From Actinostola sp. cb2023 (Eukaryota; Cnidaria; Anthozoa; Actiniaria; Actinostolidae), in the NCBI GenBank assembly GCA_033675265.1, contig JAUJYZ010000447.1, positions 1 through 64,000 on the forward strand: DNA of 64,000 nt. The letters run 5' to 3'. The notes under the pieces are model-generated. The model saw only the letters and a list, made by a program, of their open reading frames with translations. It was not told the origin of the DNA and made no database searches. Below are positions 44,244-54,425 of the stretch, piece by piece. Every line of letters starts with the position of its first letter. The stretch's first letter is position 1. Position numbers and translations under genes: made by a program.

Positions 44244-44967
44244 TTAAGAATTTAGAAAATAGGAGAAAAAAAAGTTGTCTACCTTAACCTTTGCAGACTG
44301 AAAGAAATCTTTATCAAAATAAATTCTTTCACAAAAAAAGGTTGTGTTATTTAATATGTAGCTAAAAAAGTCACACCATTCAAGACCAGTGAGCCCCAGC
44401 TGACACTGAACCTGATAAAAATAATCATGATTCCTTTTCAATTTTAACTCATTTGTGAGAGGATTGGTAGTAAGATAACTAACATTTGAAAAATCTAATG
44501 ACCCCTCCTTTACCACTTTTATTTCAAGTAGCCCAATGGGGTCAAGCCCTTGATTTCTGGCCTCTATGTCATAGATCTTGCGGTCTGGAGAACAGCCAAG
44601 CCAAGCCAAGGACATTTAGGATTTATTATTAACCCAGATGGGTAGAGGTTTACAAGGCCACTCCTAGCAACATTTGCATAAGTCATGGCTGCTGCTGATT
44701 CCATTTCAATGCCTCTCCTCATGTTGGCAGTAACAACCTGTCGAGAAGGATTGAGTTGCTGCACAAGGTTTTCAAAATGGGTGATCCGCTTTGCACAGAC
44801 TCCAAATTTACTTGCAGTTTGTACTGATTTGAACGTTTGTTATTATCGTGTATTGATTGGGCTACCATGGGCTGACATGTTTTCTTGAAGCCGCTAAACA
44901 AAAGAACATAACATACAATGATGATAAGAGCATCTTTTCAACCCGGCGCCTTCCGATCCTGTGATAT

Positions 44968-46700
44968 GTCATTGAAGAAGGAACCATCTGCCCGGATCCT
45001 GAACGGCTACGACCGCTGCGTGAGCTTCCTGTTCCACATGACACCAAGGCCCTCAATAGATGCCTGGGGTTATTCTCTTACTATTCACGATGGATCCCGG
45101 CATACTCTGACCGCATCAAGCCAATCACCAGCGCAAAGTCATTCCCTTTACCTCAAGAGGCTGTAAAGGCATTTCAAGGGATCAAGAAGATAATAGAGGA
45201 AGCAGTTGTTACAGCAATTGACGAGAATACACCATTTGAAGTGGAGACTGATGCCTCAGATGTAGCGTTGGCAGCTACTCTCAACCAAAAGGGAAGACCT
45301 GTTGCCTTCTTCTCAAGGACTCTGCAAGGGAGTGAGCTGAAACATGCGTCAATTGAGAAGGAAGCCCAGGCGATTGTCGAGGCATTGAGACACTGGAAAC
45401 ATTTCCTGACTGGAAGACATTTCACTCTTACGACTGACCAAAAGTCTGTATCCTACATGTTCGACCAGCGCCACAAAGGCAAAATCAAGAATGACAAGAT
45501 TATGCGTTGGAGGATTGAGCTCTCTTGTTACAGTTTCGACATTGTATATCGACCGGGAAAGGACAATATCCCACCGGACACTCTATCACGCGCCACTTGT
45601 GCTGCAGCTACACAAGATTCCCTCTACAAGCTTCACCAGTCACTCTGCCATCCAGGCATAACAAGACTTTGGCATTTCATACGAGCCAAAAACCTCCCAT
45701 ATTCACTTGAGGAAGTCAGGCAGATGACGAATTCGTGCCCTGTTTGTTGTGAGTGTAAACCTAAGTTCCACCATCCCGAGGAAACTCATCTCATCAAAGC
45801 TACTCAACCATTTGAAAGGATCAACATCGACTTCAAAGGCCCGTTGCCATCAACTAACAAGAACAGATACTTCCTCAATATAATTGATGAATTCTCCAGA
45901 TTTCCATTTGTATTCCCATGTCCTGATGTTTCCACAACGACAGTAATCAAGTGTCTCACCACACTCTTCTCTCTCTTCGGGATGCCAGCGTACGTTCACT
46001 CAGACCGAGGGGCGTCTTTCATGAGCCATGAGTTACGAGCCTTCCTCACTGAAAAAGGGGTTGCGATGAGCCGTACCACTAGCTACAATCCGGCTGGCAA
46101 TGGTCAAGTTGAGAAGTATAATGGTACCATCTGGAAGCGATTACAATGAGTCTTAAATCCAATAACCTTCCAATAGAGCATTGGCAGGATGTCCTCCCAG
46201 ACGTGTTGCACTCAGTCCGTTCACTCTTATGCACCGCAACAAACGAGACACCTCACGAACGTTTCCTTGGGTTCTCACGTCGGTCTTCGGCTGGCAGTTC
46301 TGTTCCTACATGGCTAGCTACTCCTGGTCCGATCTATGTCAAGCGTAATGTCCGGAATAGCAAGACTGACCCTTTGGTGGACGAAGCTGAGTTGCTTCAA
46401 GCGAACCCCCACTATGCACATGTGCGCTACCCAGATGGTAGGGAGACTACTGTGTCTACCAAGAGCCTTGCTCCTAGAGGTCAATCAAAGGAACCACAAA
46501 CTCTACCTCAGCCCAGAATGGAAGTACATCCCATTCCAGACTTGACAATATCTACTGAAGATCAAGCCCACAGTGAAGAACAAGCACCACGTAGTGACAT
46601 CACTGAAGAAGTATCTTTACAAGCACCAAGTGAACAATCCCCCATAACACTGCGACGCTCTCAGCGAGCTCGTCGCCCCGTTGATAAGCTTAATATTTAG
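44968..46700 (+). pseudogene. Ty3/gypsy pol remnant: RT end, RNase H, integrase
   Basis: Readable from about 44968 (end of reverse transcriptase, Asp-Pro-Glu-Arg, Gly-Leu-Phe-Ser-Tyr-Tyr). RNase H follows (Glu-Thr-Asp-Ala-Ser-Asp, Ser-Ile-Glu-Lys-Glu, Thr-Asp-Gln). Integrase has the zinc-binding His-Gln-Ser-Leu-Cys-His / Cys-Pro-Val-Cys and catalytic Asp (Ile-Asp-Phe-Lys-Gly), Asp (His-Ser-Asp-Arg-Gly) and Glu (Gln-Val-Glu-Lys-Tyr). The frame shifts at about 46146. The remaining C-terminal part runs to 46700. gag, protease and most of the reverse transcriptase are missing, so this copy cannot act alone. Confidence 0.82.
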
Positions 46701-46711
46701 AAGGGGGAGAA

Positions 46712-46898
46712 TGTACTGATTTGAACGTTTGTTATTATCGTGTATTGATTGGGCTACCTGTGTTTTCATGTGCCTGCAATTAGTCAGCGGTCATTTTAGT
46801 TTGCGACAGGCCGCCATGTTTTGTTTATAACATGCAGTTTGAGGTTTATCAGAATAAAGCCTTTGAAACGGCACTCTATCGTCTTATAGTTCACTACA
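46712..46898 (+). repeat. Right LTR of the gypsy copy
   Basis: 187 bp from TGTACTGATTTGAACG to GTTCACTACA. The first 48 bases repeat at 44820-44867. AATAAA is at about 46853. Confidence 0.8.
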
Positions 46899-48068
46899 CA
46901 GTTATTCGTTTTTTTACGCAGAAGGTGCCAAAGAGTACTTGAACTTTGTGTCAATGTTTTTTTCTCTAGGTCAATTGATGTCTTTGTAGTAACTTTAAGG
47001 GAGTCAAATGCTGCTTGCTTATCCTTGTCAAGACATAATTGTATATAGTTGTCAAATCTCTGTCCTGAGTTCTCCAAAGGTAGATCTGGATATACCAGGA
47101 AAAAGTCATTGATTACATAATCATTTGAAAGTTTTTGTTGATAAGACAGTACACTTCCCTTGGGAACATTTCCAAATTTGGATAAAACATAATCAGTGTT
47201 TTCAAGATCTGACACTGTTGGTGCTATTGATTTCATTAATGGTTCAGGATCTACCCCTCCAAAGTGAGCATTAGTTAGTAATTCATAACTTTTTGATGGA
47301 GAGTACAAAGTTGTCTTAATGTATTTAGTGTAATCAGCTGCCATCTGAGGTTTCTTTACTAATACATCTTGGATTTCTTTACATTCAATTTTTCTAGTTC
47401 TTGGAATACTCCATCTTTGTACCATACTAGTGCATGTCAAATCGTCTGGTAAGGAAGTTAAACCTAACTGTTTGCAATGGGCCAGGTAAAATAAGAGGCC
47501 AATGATATGATGACAAAAACCACCTGCTCCTGCAACACAAGAACACTTCCCAGATATACTTTTGGACAATCCATGGAGTTTTACTTTGACTTCAAGTGAA
47601 TGTGGAGGTTCACTCTTTCTCATAGACCTGAAGCACTTCCCGGATACTTTAGCTTCATCGGACAAATAGATAACTACGAAATAAACAGATAAATTATTTA
47701 TAACGCAAAATTAAAAGATAACAATCTAAGTTGAGAAAGCCTGTCTCGATCAAGCCAAGAAAAATGATCGACCGTGCGTGTGATTATATCCGAAAATATC
47801 ATTTATTATGATAAATATACGATAAAAACCAATGACCCATTACCTTTAATATCATGTAAGTAGCCTGGCTCTGCAAAAAATTTGTATGCTTTTGCCGTAC
47901 TTTCACATCCCGAAGAAGTCTTTGAGTACGCTTCGACCTCAGTGAACGACATACCGGGGAACGATGTCAAATCCAACGTGCCTGTAGAGTGATGGTTAAT
48001 GATTAACTAATTAAGAAGTCTGTTTACTTTCACAATGATATTACATAAAACATAGTACGTCATTTGTT

Positions 48069-48435
48069 GTTCCATCGGCACTAGAAGAGGTAAGGGAGAA
48101 GAAAAAACTAGTAGTTTTCGTGTCTGCTTACCTTGTGAGGACGCCATCTTGCGATTGTTTACTTGTGAATCGAGAGACGATTTTGTACGAAAAAAGCGGA
48201 TTTGACAGCAGCCAAATATTTAAATGTGAGGAAATCAAAGTCGGTATGTACAGAAAAGGGTAGCAATGGTTTAAATTGGTTTGAAAAAAGTATATTAATG
48301 ACAATGGACGACTTGTAACAATCAGATGTTTTGTTTGTTTTGAACTTTTTATATTTCGCGCCAAGACAGCTTTGCCCTCCAAAATCTCGTTGCTATACGG
48401 TAACCAAGCACGTGACCAAGTCCTGCAAACAGCCT
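48069..48435 (-). repeat. Right terminal inverted repeat of ISL2EU element
   Basis: Inverted copy of 41295-41661, with start codon at 48147-48145 (minus) and donor at 48131-48130. It supplies promoter and first exon to the nuclease gene. Confidence 0.9.
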
Positions 48436-48547
48436 ATTCGTCAAAACTAACGGCTATTACGTTGTAAACAAATAGCGCGCGCAAACAAACACAAAAACAA
48501 AAAAACAAAAACAAAAAAAGACAATATGCGCGAGCAAGGAAACTGTT

Positions 48548-49292
48548 TTGGTTGAAGAAACGAACAAACTCATTATGTCTACACCAACCAGCAAAGAATT
48601 ACTTGATCTAATTTACAAGGAATGCGGTAAATCAACATTTCAACTAACTAGAAAGCTCTTTACGTTAAATGGAAACATAGCAAGACAAAAATGTCATTTG
48701 TACTTCAATCATCGTTGTAAAGAACATCAAGTATTACCAAAGCCTCTACGTATCCAGCCACCAATAAAGAACTACAAAGGATATGCGGTGGCTAAACGGT
48801 TTGGATTCCAATTCCTAGCACTCAGAATTGAAGAAAACCACACCATAATAAAGAAGTACGAAGCGGAGATATTAAACATTACAGAAACCTTACAACATTT
48901 ATGCAGTGAAAGACTTTGGCGATCGATCAAAAGAAACATCAAACTGAATTGTGACCAGTGAAACCAGACAAAGACACTCCTTGAAGTTGAAAAAACTCCT
49001 CAAATCTGACTCTAACAAAGACAGGACCGATAAAAAGTCAACGTGGGTTGTCAACATGTCGAGCGTAAGCTTTGATGCTAACGAAATATCAGTCCTTTCA
49101 AAAGGTCTTAATTTCGCACCAACACCAAGAGAAATCCCCGTACAGCAGTTCGTGGTTGAAACTGAGAGTTCTATCTATGGTTTAAATGCAATCGAAAGAT
49201 CTGAAGTAAGGAACAAAATAACTAGTATTTTAGCAAGTGCAAAGCCATCCAATGCATTTTCCAAACACAATATTAGAAAATATCGATTTTAG
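48548..49292 (+). pseudogene. Penelope-like protein, N-terminal part
   Basis: Two overlapping frames: 48548-48961 and 48951-49292. The break is placed by comparison with the fragment at 59042-59293, where Cys-Ser-Glu-Arg-Leu-Trp and Glu-Thr-Arg-Gln-Lys-His lie in one frame. The part Trp-Val-Val-Asn-Met-Ser ... Leu-Ser-Lys-Gly-Leu-Asn-Phe-Ala-Pro is the conserved region ahead of the reverse transcriptase in this family. The finger region of the transcriptase that should follow is missing. Confidence 0.65.
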
Positions 49293-49296
49293 TTTT

Positions 49297-49446
49297 TTAG
49301 TCATTTCTCCTGTGTCAAACATTATGCGCTGAAACTTCGCCCATTTACTAATTTCGAGCTGCTCTTTTCATTTCTGGAGTTCATTTTGACATTGCTGTTC
49401 GTTTTATGGGAGTTAGGGTCACGTGACCTCTTAGTGCAAGTCGCCT
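49297..49446. mobile_element. Single arm of ISL2EU-type MITE
   Basis: Matches one arm of 31910-32250, ending GTCACGTGACCTCTTAGTGC...CGCCT followed by AT. The other arm and the adjacent Penelope-like reverse-transcriptase sequence are absent, so insertion was followed by deletion. Confidence 0.65.
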
Positions 49447-49451
49447 ATATC

Positions 49452-49709
49452 TGTTGTTGTAGCGGATCTAGTCATAGAAGAGCTGCAATCCAGAGCACTG
49501 GCGACTTTTACCAACCCTCCCAGCCTGTATGGACGGTATGTGGACGACACAATTTGTGTCATTCAAAAAGATCAGATCAATGCTTTCCACCAACACCTGG
49601 ATTGCCAAGACCCCAACATCAAGTTCACCGTAGAACGCTACTCTGATGATGGCCTCCCTTTCTTAGACACGCTTAATAAGGTTCTTAGCTTGATGATGGC
49701 ACCATTGAC
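49452..49709 (+). pseudogene. Penelope-like reverse transcriptase palm fragment
   Basis: Contains Tyr-Gly-Arg-Tyr-Val-Asp-Asp-Thr, the catalytic Tyr-X-Asp-Asp of reverse transcriptase, followed by Phe-Thr-Val-Glu-Arg and Leu-Pro-Phe-Leu-Asp. Reading stops at the MITE at 49710 and resumes at 50093 with Asp-Val-Ser-Ile-Phe-Arg-Lys. The seven duplicated bases explain the overlap. Confidence 0.72.
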
Positions 49710-50092
49710 CACAGGTAGCCCAAGCTCTACTCATGGCAGCTTTGCCAATCAGTTTTATTGAAAAACCTAAAAACACAATTTCTCTGGAAACGCAGTGTGT
49801 TTTACTATATATTCTTCACATCTGGAGTGAATTTCAGCTCATTTTAATCATTTTGGGTATTTGTTTTCCCCTCATATGTATACTGTGACACAGTATACAT
49901 ATGAGGGGAAAACAAATACCCAAAATGATTAAAATGAGCTGAAATTCACTCCAGATGTGAAGAATATATAGTAAAACACACTGTGTTTGTTTTAGTAAAC
50001 TTTATTCAGAATTTTCAGAGAAATTGTGTTTTTAGGTTTTTCAATAAAACTGATTGGCAAAGCTGCCATGAGTAGAGCTTGGGCTACCTGTG
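49710..50092. mobile_element. Palindromic MITE, CACAGGTAGCCC family, 7-bp duplication
   Basis: The element is almost wholly an inverted repeat with ends CACAGGTAGCCCAAGCTC and complement. CATTGAC flanks both sides (49703-49709, 50093-50099). It sits inside the Penelope-like reverse-transcriptase reading frame. A second member is at 55310-55803. Confidence 0.88.
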
Positions 50093-50841
50093 CATTGACG
50101 TCTCCATCTTTAGGAAAAAGACACATACAGATCGGTGTCTTCACTTTTCAAGTCATCACCCTCCTCAGCACAAGGCGGCTGTCGTGCGCACTTTAGTCCA
50201 CAGAACCAACAACTTGCTTTCGAAAGATTGCCACAAAGACAAATTTAAGAACGCACTCACATTGGTAGAGCTCTCGCTGCTAATGGATACCCACGGCAGT
50301 TTATCCATAGATTTTCACAAGACCGAAAGATAGCTGAGAAGAAATCTGACACGGAAGAACGAAAAGGTTTCGCACTTATACCGTACGTGCAAGGTACAAC
50401 AGAAAGGATCAAACGTGTCCTAGAAAGCCACAGGATTGAAGTCTGCGTAAAACCACTACCACGCTGAGACAGATTTTGTCCAAGCCTAAAGACCCGCTAC
50501 CAAAAGAAAAGAAGACCGGAGTGATTTATTCCATCCCGTGCGGAGAATGTGAAACGTTTTACATCGGAGAGACCGGTAGATCTTTGGCCACAAGACAGAG
50601 GGAACATCAGTCCTATGTTAGACTTAACAAGACCGGCAAGTCAGCTCTCGCGGAACACGCACATAATACAGGACATTCCATCTCCTGGATTAACACCAAG
50701 ATCCTTGAAGTAGAAACAAGATGGCACCAAAGGCAGTGGTCAGAAGCATGCCACATTGCAAAAAGTACAAATGCCATTAGTAACAGAGACACTGGCAGAA
50801 TTTTGCCACAAAATTACAGTGCTCTATTTAAGAAATTTTGA
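50093..50841 (+). pseudogene. Penelope-like C-terminal part with GIY-YIG nuclease
   Basis: Continues the reverse transcriptase thumb (Arg-Lys-Lys-Thr-His-Thr-Asp, His-Pro-Pro-Gln-His-Lys), shifts frame at about 50330-50470, and then encodes a GIY-YIG endonuclease. The nuclease shows Gly-Val-Ile-Tyr-Ser-Ile-Pro-Cys, Tyr-Ile-Gly-Glu-Thr-Gly-Arg and His-Asn-Thr-Gly-His. The stop is at 50839-50841. The nuclease nicks target DNA in this element family. Confidence 0.75.
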
Positions 50842-51080
50842 TCTGTCATCTATTACACAATTCTTAACTTGCTAGTTTCCTTGCTCGCGCATATTGTCTT
50901 TTTTGTTTTTGTTTTTTTGTTTTTGTTTGCGCGCGCTATTTGTTTACAACGTAATAGCCGTTTAGTTTTGACGAATTACAAGTTTCGGTTGTGCCCGCAA
51001 TGCCTTTAAGGTGATTCCCTTGAAAAAGAAGCAAATCCTAGAATTTTCTATAACTTGGCATGGTGATACATACAGCTTAT

Positions 51081-51211
51081 TAGATGTTTTCTCGGGTATA
51101 TTACGGGCTGATATTTTACGAGTTGCGAATATATTTTTCCGAACCCGCAGGGCGAGGAAAAATGCGAGCAACGAGTAAAATGTCAGCCCGTAATACCCGA
51201 GAAAACATCTA
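51081..51211. repeat. Foldback, relative of 58223-58360
   Basis: The arms TAGATGTTTTCTCGGGTATA.. and complement continue into TTACGGGCTGATATTTTACG. The same core arms occur at 58223-58360 with different outer sequence. Confidence 0.75.
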
Positions 51212-51548
51212 ATGAGGGATTTATTATATAACTGTGACGTAATTTTTTATCAGAATATTGTTTTTTGAGTTTTTTGAGTTGTGAACAGGGCATTACGGAT
51301 TTCTACAGGGCATTAACGCCTCATATCGGCCCTCAAAAATGACCAAATTTGGTAAAATTACGTCACAGATATATAATAAATTACGGTATGGAGTTTCAAA
51401 AAATGCAATAAAAAGAGGGGGTCACCGTGCTTATTTTTGCGCTACACTGCTTTGAAATTATGGTATTTTAGGTCTTTCAGTCGAGTCTCGCGTGACATCG
51501 GGATCGGGTAAATAATTTTCCACAACTTAAAGACAAACTATTAATAAT

Positions 51549-51565
51549 NNNNNNNNNNNNNNNNN
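51549..51565. other. Assembly gap (17 N)
   Basis: The 15-mer CAAACTATTAATAAT lies on both sides. The contigs probably overlap here and no sequence need be missing. Confidence 0.9.
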
Positions 51566-52228
51566 CAAACTATTAATAATGAACTAAAGTGGTTGCTATA
51601 GCTTTTGTATCTCTAGCCTACCGTCTGATAGTAAGAAAATGCTCGAATTTTGCATAGTTGTCGAAAAATAGAATAAAAAACACAGATGTTCGAAGCATCG
51701 AGAGGGTCTAAAAATCGATACTCCGTATGCTTTCATTCAATTTTTTTAATGTTTGAAATCCTAACTTTTTTTAATACTTTGCTATATACTAGAGAACTAT
51801 AGTGTGATGAAAGTTATTGAATAAAAAATGGGGGTCACCGTGCTCGTTTTCGATTTATTTTGAGAAAACTTCAGTTACACTTGAAATATTTAACGATTTC
51901 CAATGGTCTCCAATGTGCGCGAGCTCGATTGCGTAAGTTAGCGCGCGCTCGTCAACTAAAATTTTATTCAGAATCGTGCGCAGTAGAGCGTGCGCAATGC
52001 AATTCAAGGGAATCACCTTAAAACGTTTAAAAATAAGCTAAATATAATGTATAATAATATGTTTAAATTCCAAACTGATTGAAATCATAAAAAATAACAT
52101 AATCAATAAAAGCATGTGCAATTATTACATTATCCCCCAATTTGTAATTTTAAACACTCTCTAATGAATATGGTTAAATCAACCAAGTTTTCAGTTGAAA
52201 CTGAGTTTGAATGTTGAAGACTTTTTTC

Positions 52229-54425
52229 TTAAAAACAGAAAACACCTCCTGCACCATCTGTAGTGCAAATAAACTGACCATCATTTAATACTGCTATATA
52301 TCTGGGCTGCTCACTTAGTTTCCTTGTCTTTCCTATAAAACGACCATCCAATGTAAACTTATGAACCGAGAAAGAACCAAGATCACACACCAGTAGATTG
52401 TGGTTATTATCAATAGCAAGACCCCAGGGAACCAGCAACTGACCAGCAGCATGACCATTCCCTCCAATAGTGGATATTCTAGTTGGTGAGTTGTCTTTCA
52501 TCTCAATCACATGAATCACTTTGTTACTATAATCACTCACGTAAAACAGTCCATTGTGTGTAACTATACAACATGGACTAAAACCTCCCTGATTTGACAA
52601 ACTGAATTGATATTTATATTCACCGTTCTTTGTAAAGACTTGTACATGATTATTACCACGGTCAGTCACAACAATGTTACAGTCATCATCAACATGTACT
52701 CCCCATGGGAGAGAAAACTCTCCATTGCCATTACCACGACGACCAAAGGTTTTCACCAGAGTCCCTGTTATAGTGTTCACTATACATATTCTATGATTAC
52801 CACAGTCAGCTATCACTAAATCTGTTTCGTTGAGAAATGCTAAACCATGAGGATAACACAACTGTCCCTGTCCACTGCCTTTACTACCATACGTTAGTAA
52901 CAAATCTCCATCCATGTTGAATACTCTAACACAGTTGGAATTCCAATGTGCTACAGCAATCCTACTGTTAGTCTTATTCACTGCAATACCAGTGAAGTAT
53001 CTAGATCCTGTATTCAAGGCACTTTTTAACTTAGAATCTCCTGCTATTTCCTCCATGTGTTGTGGCTTGACATCCATCACTAGTGGACTGTTAGATACAG
53101 CATTGCCGTTCACTTGAACCTGTGCTGTCAATTGACCAGCTACTTGAGGGATGAATTCCACTTCTATTTTACCACCACTTGTCATTTTTCTTTCTTCCAC
53201 TTTCACATCATCTTCAGGTCTGATCTGTACATCCACATCATCACTTGGTTCGTTATTGGGTTCTCCTGCAGACGTTTTAGTCTCCACAGTCAGCTTGGCT
53301 TTCTTCAGTGCCTCAAGAGGACCGTCAACTTGAATTGTACTCAACATTGGGTCTGACTTACAAGACTGTAGGCGTACTTTTCCAAGTCCAGCGTTTACTT
53401 GTTCACTTAGCTCTTTATTGGGCTCGAAGACTAACTCTGAACTTCCTCCCTTGAATGGGTTGTAGGTGAACTTGTTGGAGGAATCTTCCTGTTGAATGTC
53501 GACCATTTCACTCACTAGTCCCTTTTCTAGGATGTTTCGGATGTATTCCTGTGTTGCTGGGATGTGACGGATTACACGCAAATTTCTGTCAGCCTTCGCT
53601 ATGCTTTTCTGAATTTCATTCAACAATTGTTGCTCGTGTTCAAGTAGAATTTTGACTAACTTTTTGGTAGCATTTTGTACTTCTTCTTTGGCTTTCTCGC
53701 CGTCGCTTTTTATTTTGAGAGCAATTTCTTCTTGCTGTTTCTTTTCCTTTGCGTTGCATCGTAGCTTCTCAATGTCGTCAAGGGTTTTAGAGAGTAGATC
53801 TTTCTGAATGGCGGTGATCTCTTGTAAAGTCAACGTTTTATGATCCTTGTGGTCGTCTTTCAAGCACAGCCAACAGACAAATACATTGCAGTCTTTGCAA
53901 TATAAGTCCATACTTTGACTACAGTGAGTTTTGCAAATACTTTCTCTTGTCAGGATCGATCGCTTCAAGGTTTTGAACATTCTTCAAGTCTGACGAGGAA
54001 ACGACTTTGTGTTCTTTATTAAACACAGAATGGATGTTCAGACACTCGTCACACAACAATCGATTGCAGTCAAAGCAGTGCCACAATGCTGGAGAATGAG
54101 TCGCTGAAACAGAGCAAACCTGATCGGTTTCTAGAAACTCTAAGACTTGTACTATTCTTGCGTGTACAGGACTTGGTGGTAGGTCGTCCACGCTGCTTAG
54201 TTCTCCCAGCAACGTTTCAGACAAACATTTATCACACTTGAAGATGTTGATGTCTCCAATGAGTTCAGCTTTTCTCTTTATACAAGCCTTACAGAATGTA
54301 TGGAAACATTCTACAAGCTTGGGTTCAATCATTATGTCGCTACACAAGGAACATTGGACATCCTCCCGAAGGTGTTCAAGGAAGGACTCCATTTTTGATT
54401 CTGAGGCGTTTTTTACAAGCAGCAA
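52229..54425 (-). CDS. TRIM-NHL protein (RING, two B-boxes, coiled coil, filamin, NHL), frameshifted
   Basis: Minus strand, apparently intronless, in two frames. The first (54425-53919) has a RING finger (Cys-Ser-Leu-Cys ... Cys-Phe-His-Thr-Phe-Cys ... Cys-Asp-Lys-Cys, residues ~25-67) and B-box 1. The second (53980-52229, stop at 52229) has B-box 2 (Cys-Lys-Thr-His-Cys ... Cys-Lys-Asp-Cys ... Cys-Trp-Leu-Cys), a coiled coil (~60-150), a filamin-type domain (~205-305) and six NHL repeats (~320-583). A doubled GATC at about 53953-53962 shifts the frame. With one GATC the two readings join smoothly between the B-boxes. Everything else is intact, so this is either a very recent mutation or a sequence error. 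Family role: E3 ubiquitin ligase and RNA- or protein-binding via the NHL propeller, like TRIM2/3/71. Start may be Met-12 (54392) rather than 54425. Confidence 0.85.

Larger units (their letters stand above)
44820..46898 (+). mobile_element. Truncated Ty3/gypsy LTR retrotransposon
   Basis: The right LTR (46712-46898, 187 bp, TGTACTG...TCACTACA) is complete. The left LTR keeps only about 48 bp (44820-44867) and is joined by a deletion to the reverse-transcriptase region. CAGTT flanks both sides (44815-44819, 46899-46903), a 5-bp duplication. A purine tract AGAAGGGGGAGAA precedes the right LTR. It lies inside the YqaJ-type gene in the opposite direction. Confidence 0.85.
44244..48147 (-). pseudogene. 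SWIM-finger / YqaJ-type nuclease gene of ISL2EU, interrupted
   Basis: Minus strand. Exons 48147-48132 (Met-Ala-Ser-Ser-Gln, inside the repeat), 47981-47844 and 47673 onwards, phase 1 at both joins. The N-terminal half has a SWIM zinc finger (Cys-Ser-Cys ... Phe-Cys-His-His). The C-terminal half is a YqaJ recombinase/exonuclease domain (Arg-Ile-Thr-Ala-Ser-Lys-Phe-Gly, Trp-Leu-Gly-Cys-Ser-Pro-Asp, Leu-Leu-Glu-Ile-Lys, Tyr-Gln-Val-Gln). Three lesions are visible: a gypsy insertion after codons near 46904, an A7 run at 46909-46915 where A6 keeps the frame, and a third TTGGC unit at 44594-44610 that shifts the frame. Such nucleases resect DNA from ends and may process transposition intermediates. 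The role is inferred. Confidence 0.78.
41295..48435. mobile_element. ISL2EU-type DNA transposon with 367-bp inverted repeats
   Basis: The terminal inverted repeats 41295-41661 and 48069-48435 start AGGCTGTTTGCAGGACTTGG and are flanked by AT (41293-41294, 48436-48437). The element encodes a THAP-DDE transposase (plus) and, convergent to it, a SWIM/YqaJ-nuclease protein (minus). This gene pair and the AT duplication are the features known for the ISL2EU group of the PIF/Harbinger-related superfamily. Both genes begin inside the repeats. A Ty3/gypsy copy (44820-46898) is inserted in the nuclease gene. The arms are almost identical, so the element is fairly young. Confidence 0.88.
48437..50985 (+). 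mobile_element. Penelope-like element, damaged, flanked by inverted repeats
   Basis: Inverted repeats of about 110 bp bound the element (48437-48545 and 50862-50985; TTCGTCAAAACTAA.CGGC, GTTGTAAACAAATAGCGCGC, then A/C-rich runs). Between them lie pieces of a Penelope-like protein with GIY-YIG nuclease. The coding part is broken by a frame change (about 48950), a deletion with a MITE arm (49297-49446) and a whole MITE (49710-50092). Penelope-like elements commonly show such inverted or pseudo-LTR ends. Confidence 0.75.
51010..52017. mobile_element. TTAA-flanked inverted-repeat element (1008 bp)
   Basis: The ends GGTGATTCCCTTGAA and TTCAAGGGAATCACC are perfectly inverted, flanked by TTAA (51006-51009, 52018-52021). 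Internal direct repeats contain GGGGGTCACCGTGCT (about 51417 and 51831). No coding frame. Contains a foldback at 51081-51211 and an assembly gap. Kolobok- or piggyBac-type by duplication. Confidence 0.75.

Noticed and set aside
46750..46765. CACAGGTAGCCC motif as a third MITE end
   Set aside because: GGGCTACCTGTG lies inside the gypsy LTR and no inverted partner or 7-bp duplication is present, so it is probably chance.
44244..48147. Viral recombinase from an integrated virus
   Set aside because: YqaJ domains are also found in phage and viruses, but here the gene lies within ISL2EU repeats beside its transposase and shares its first exon.
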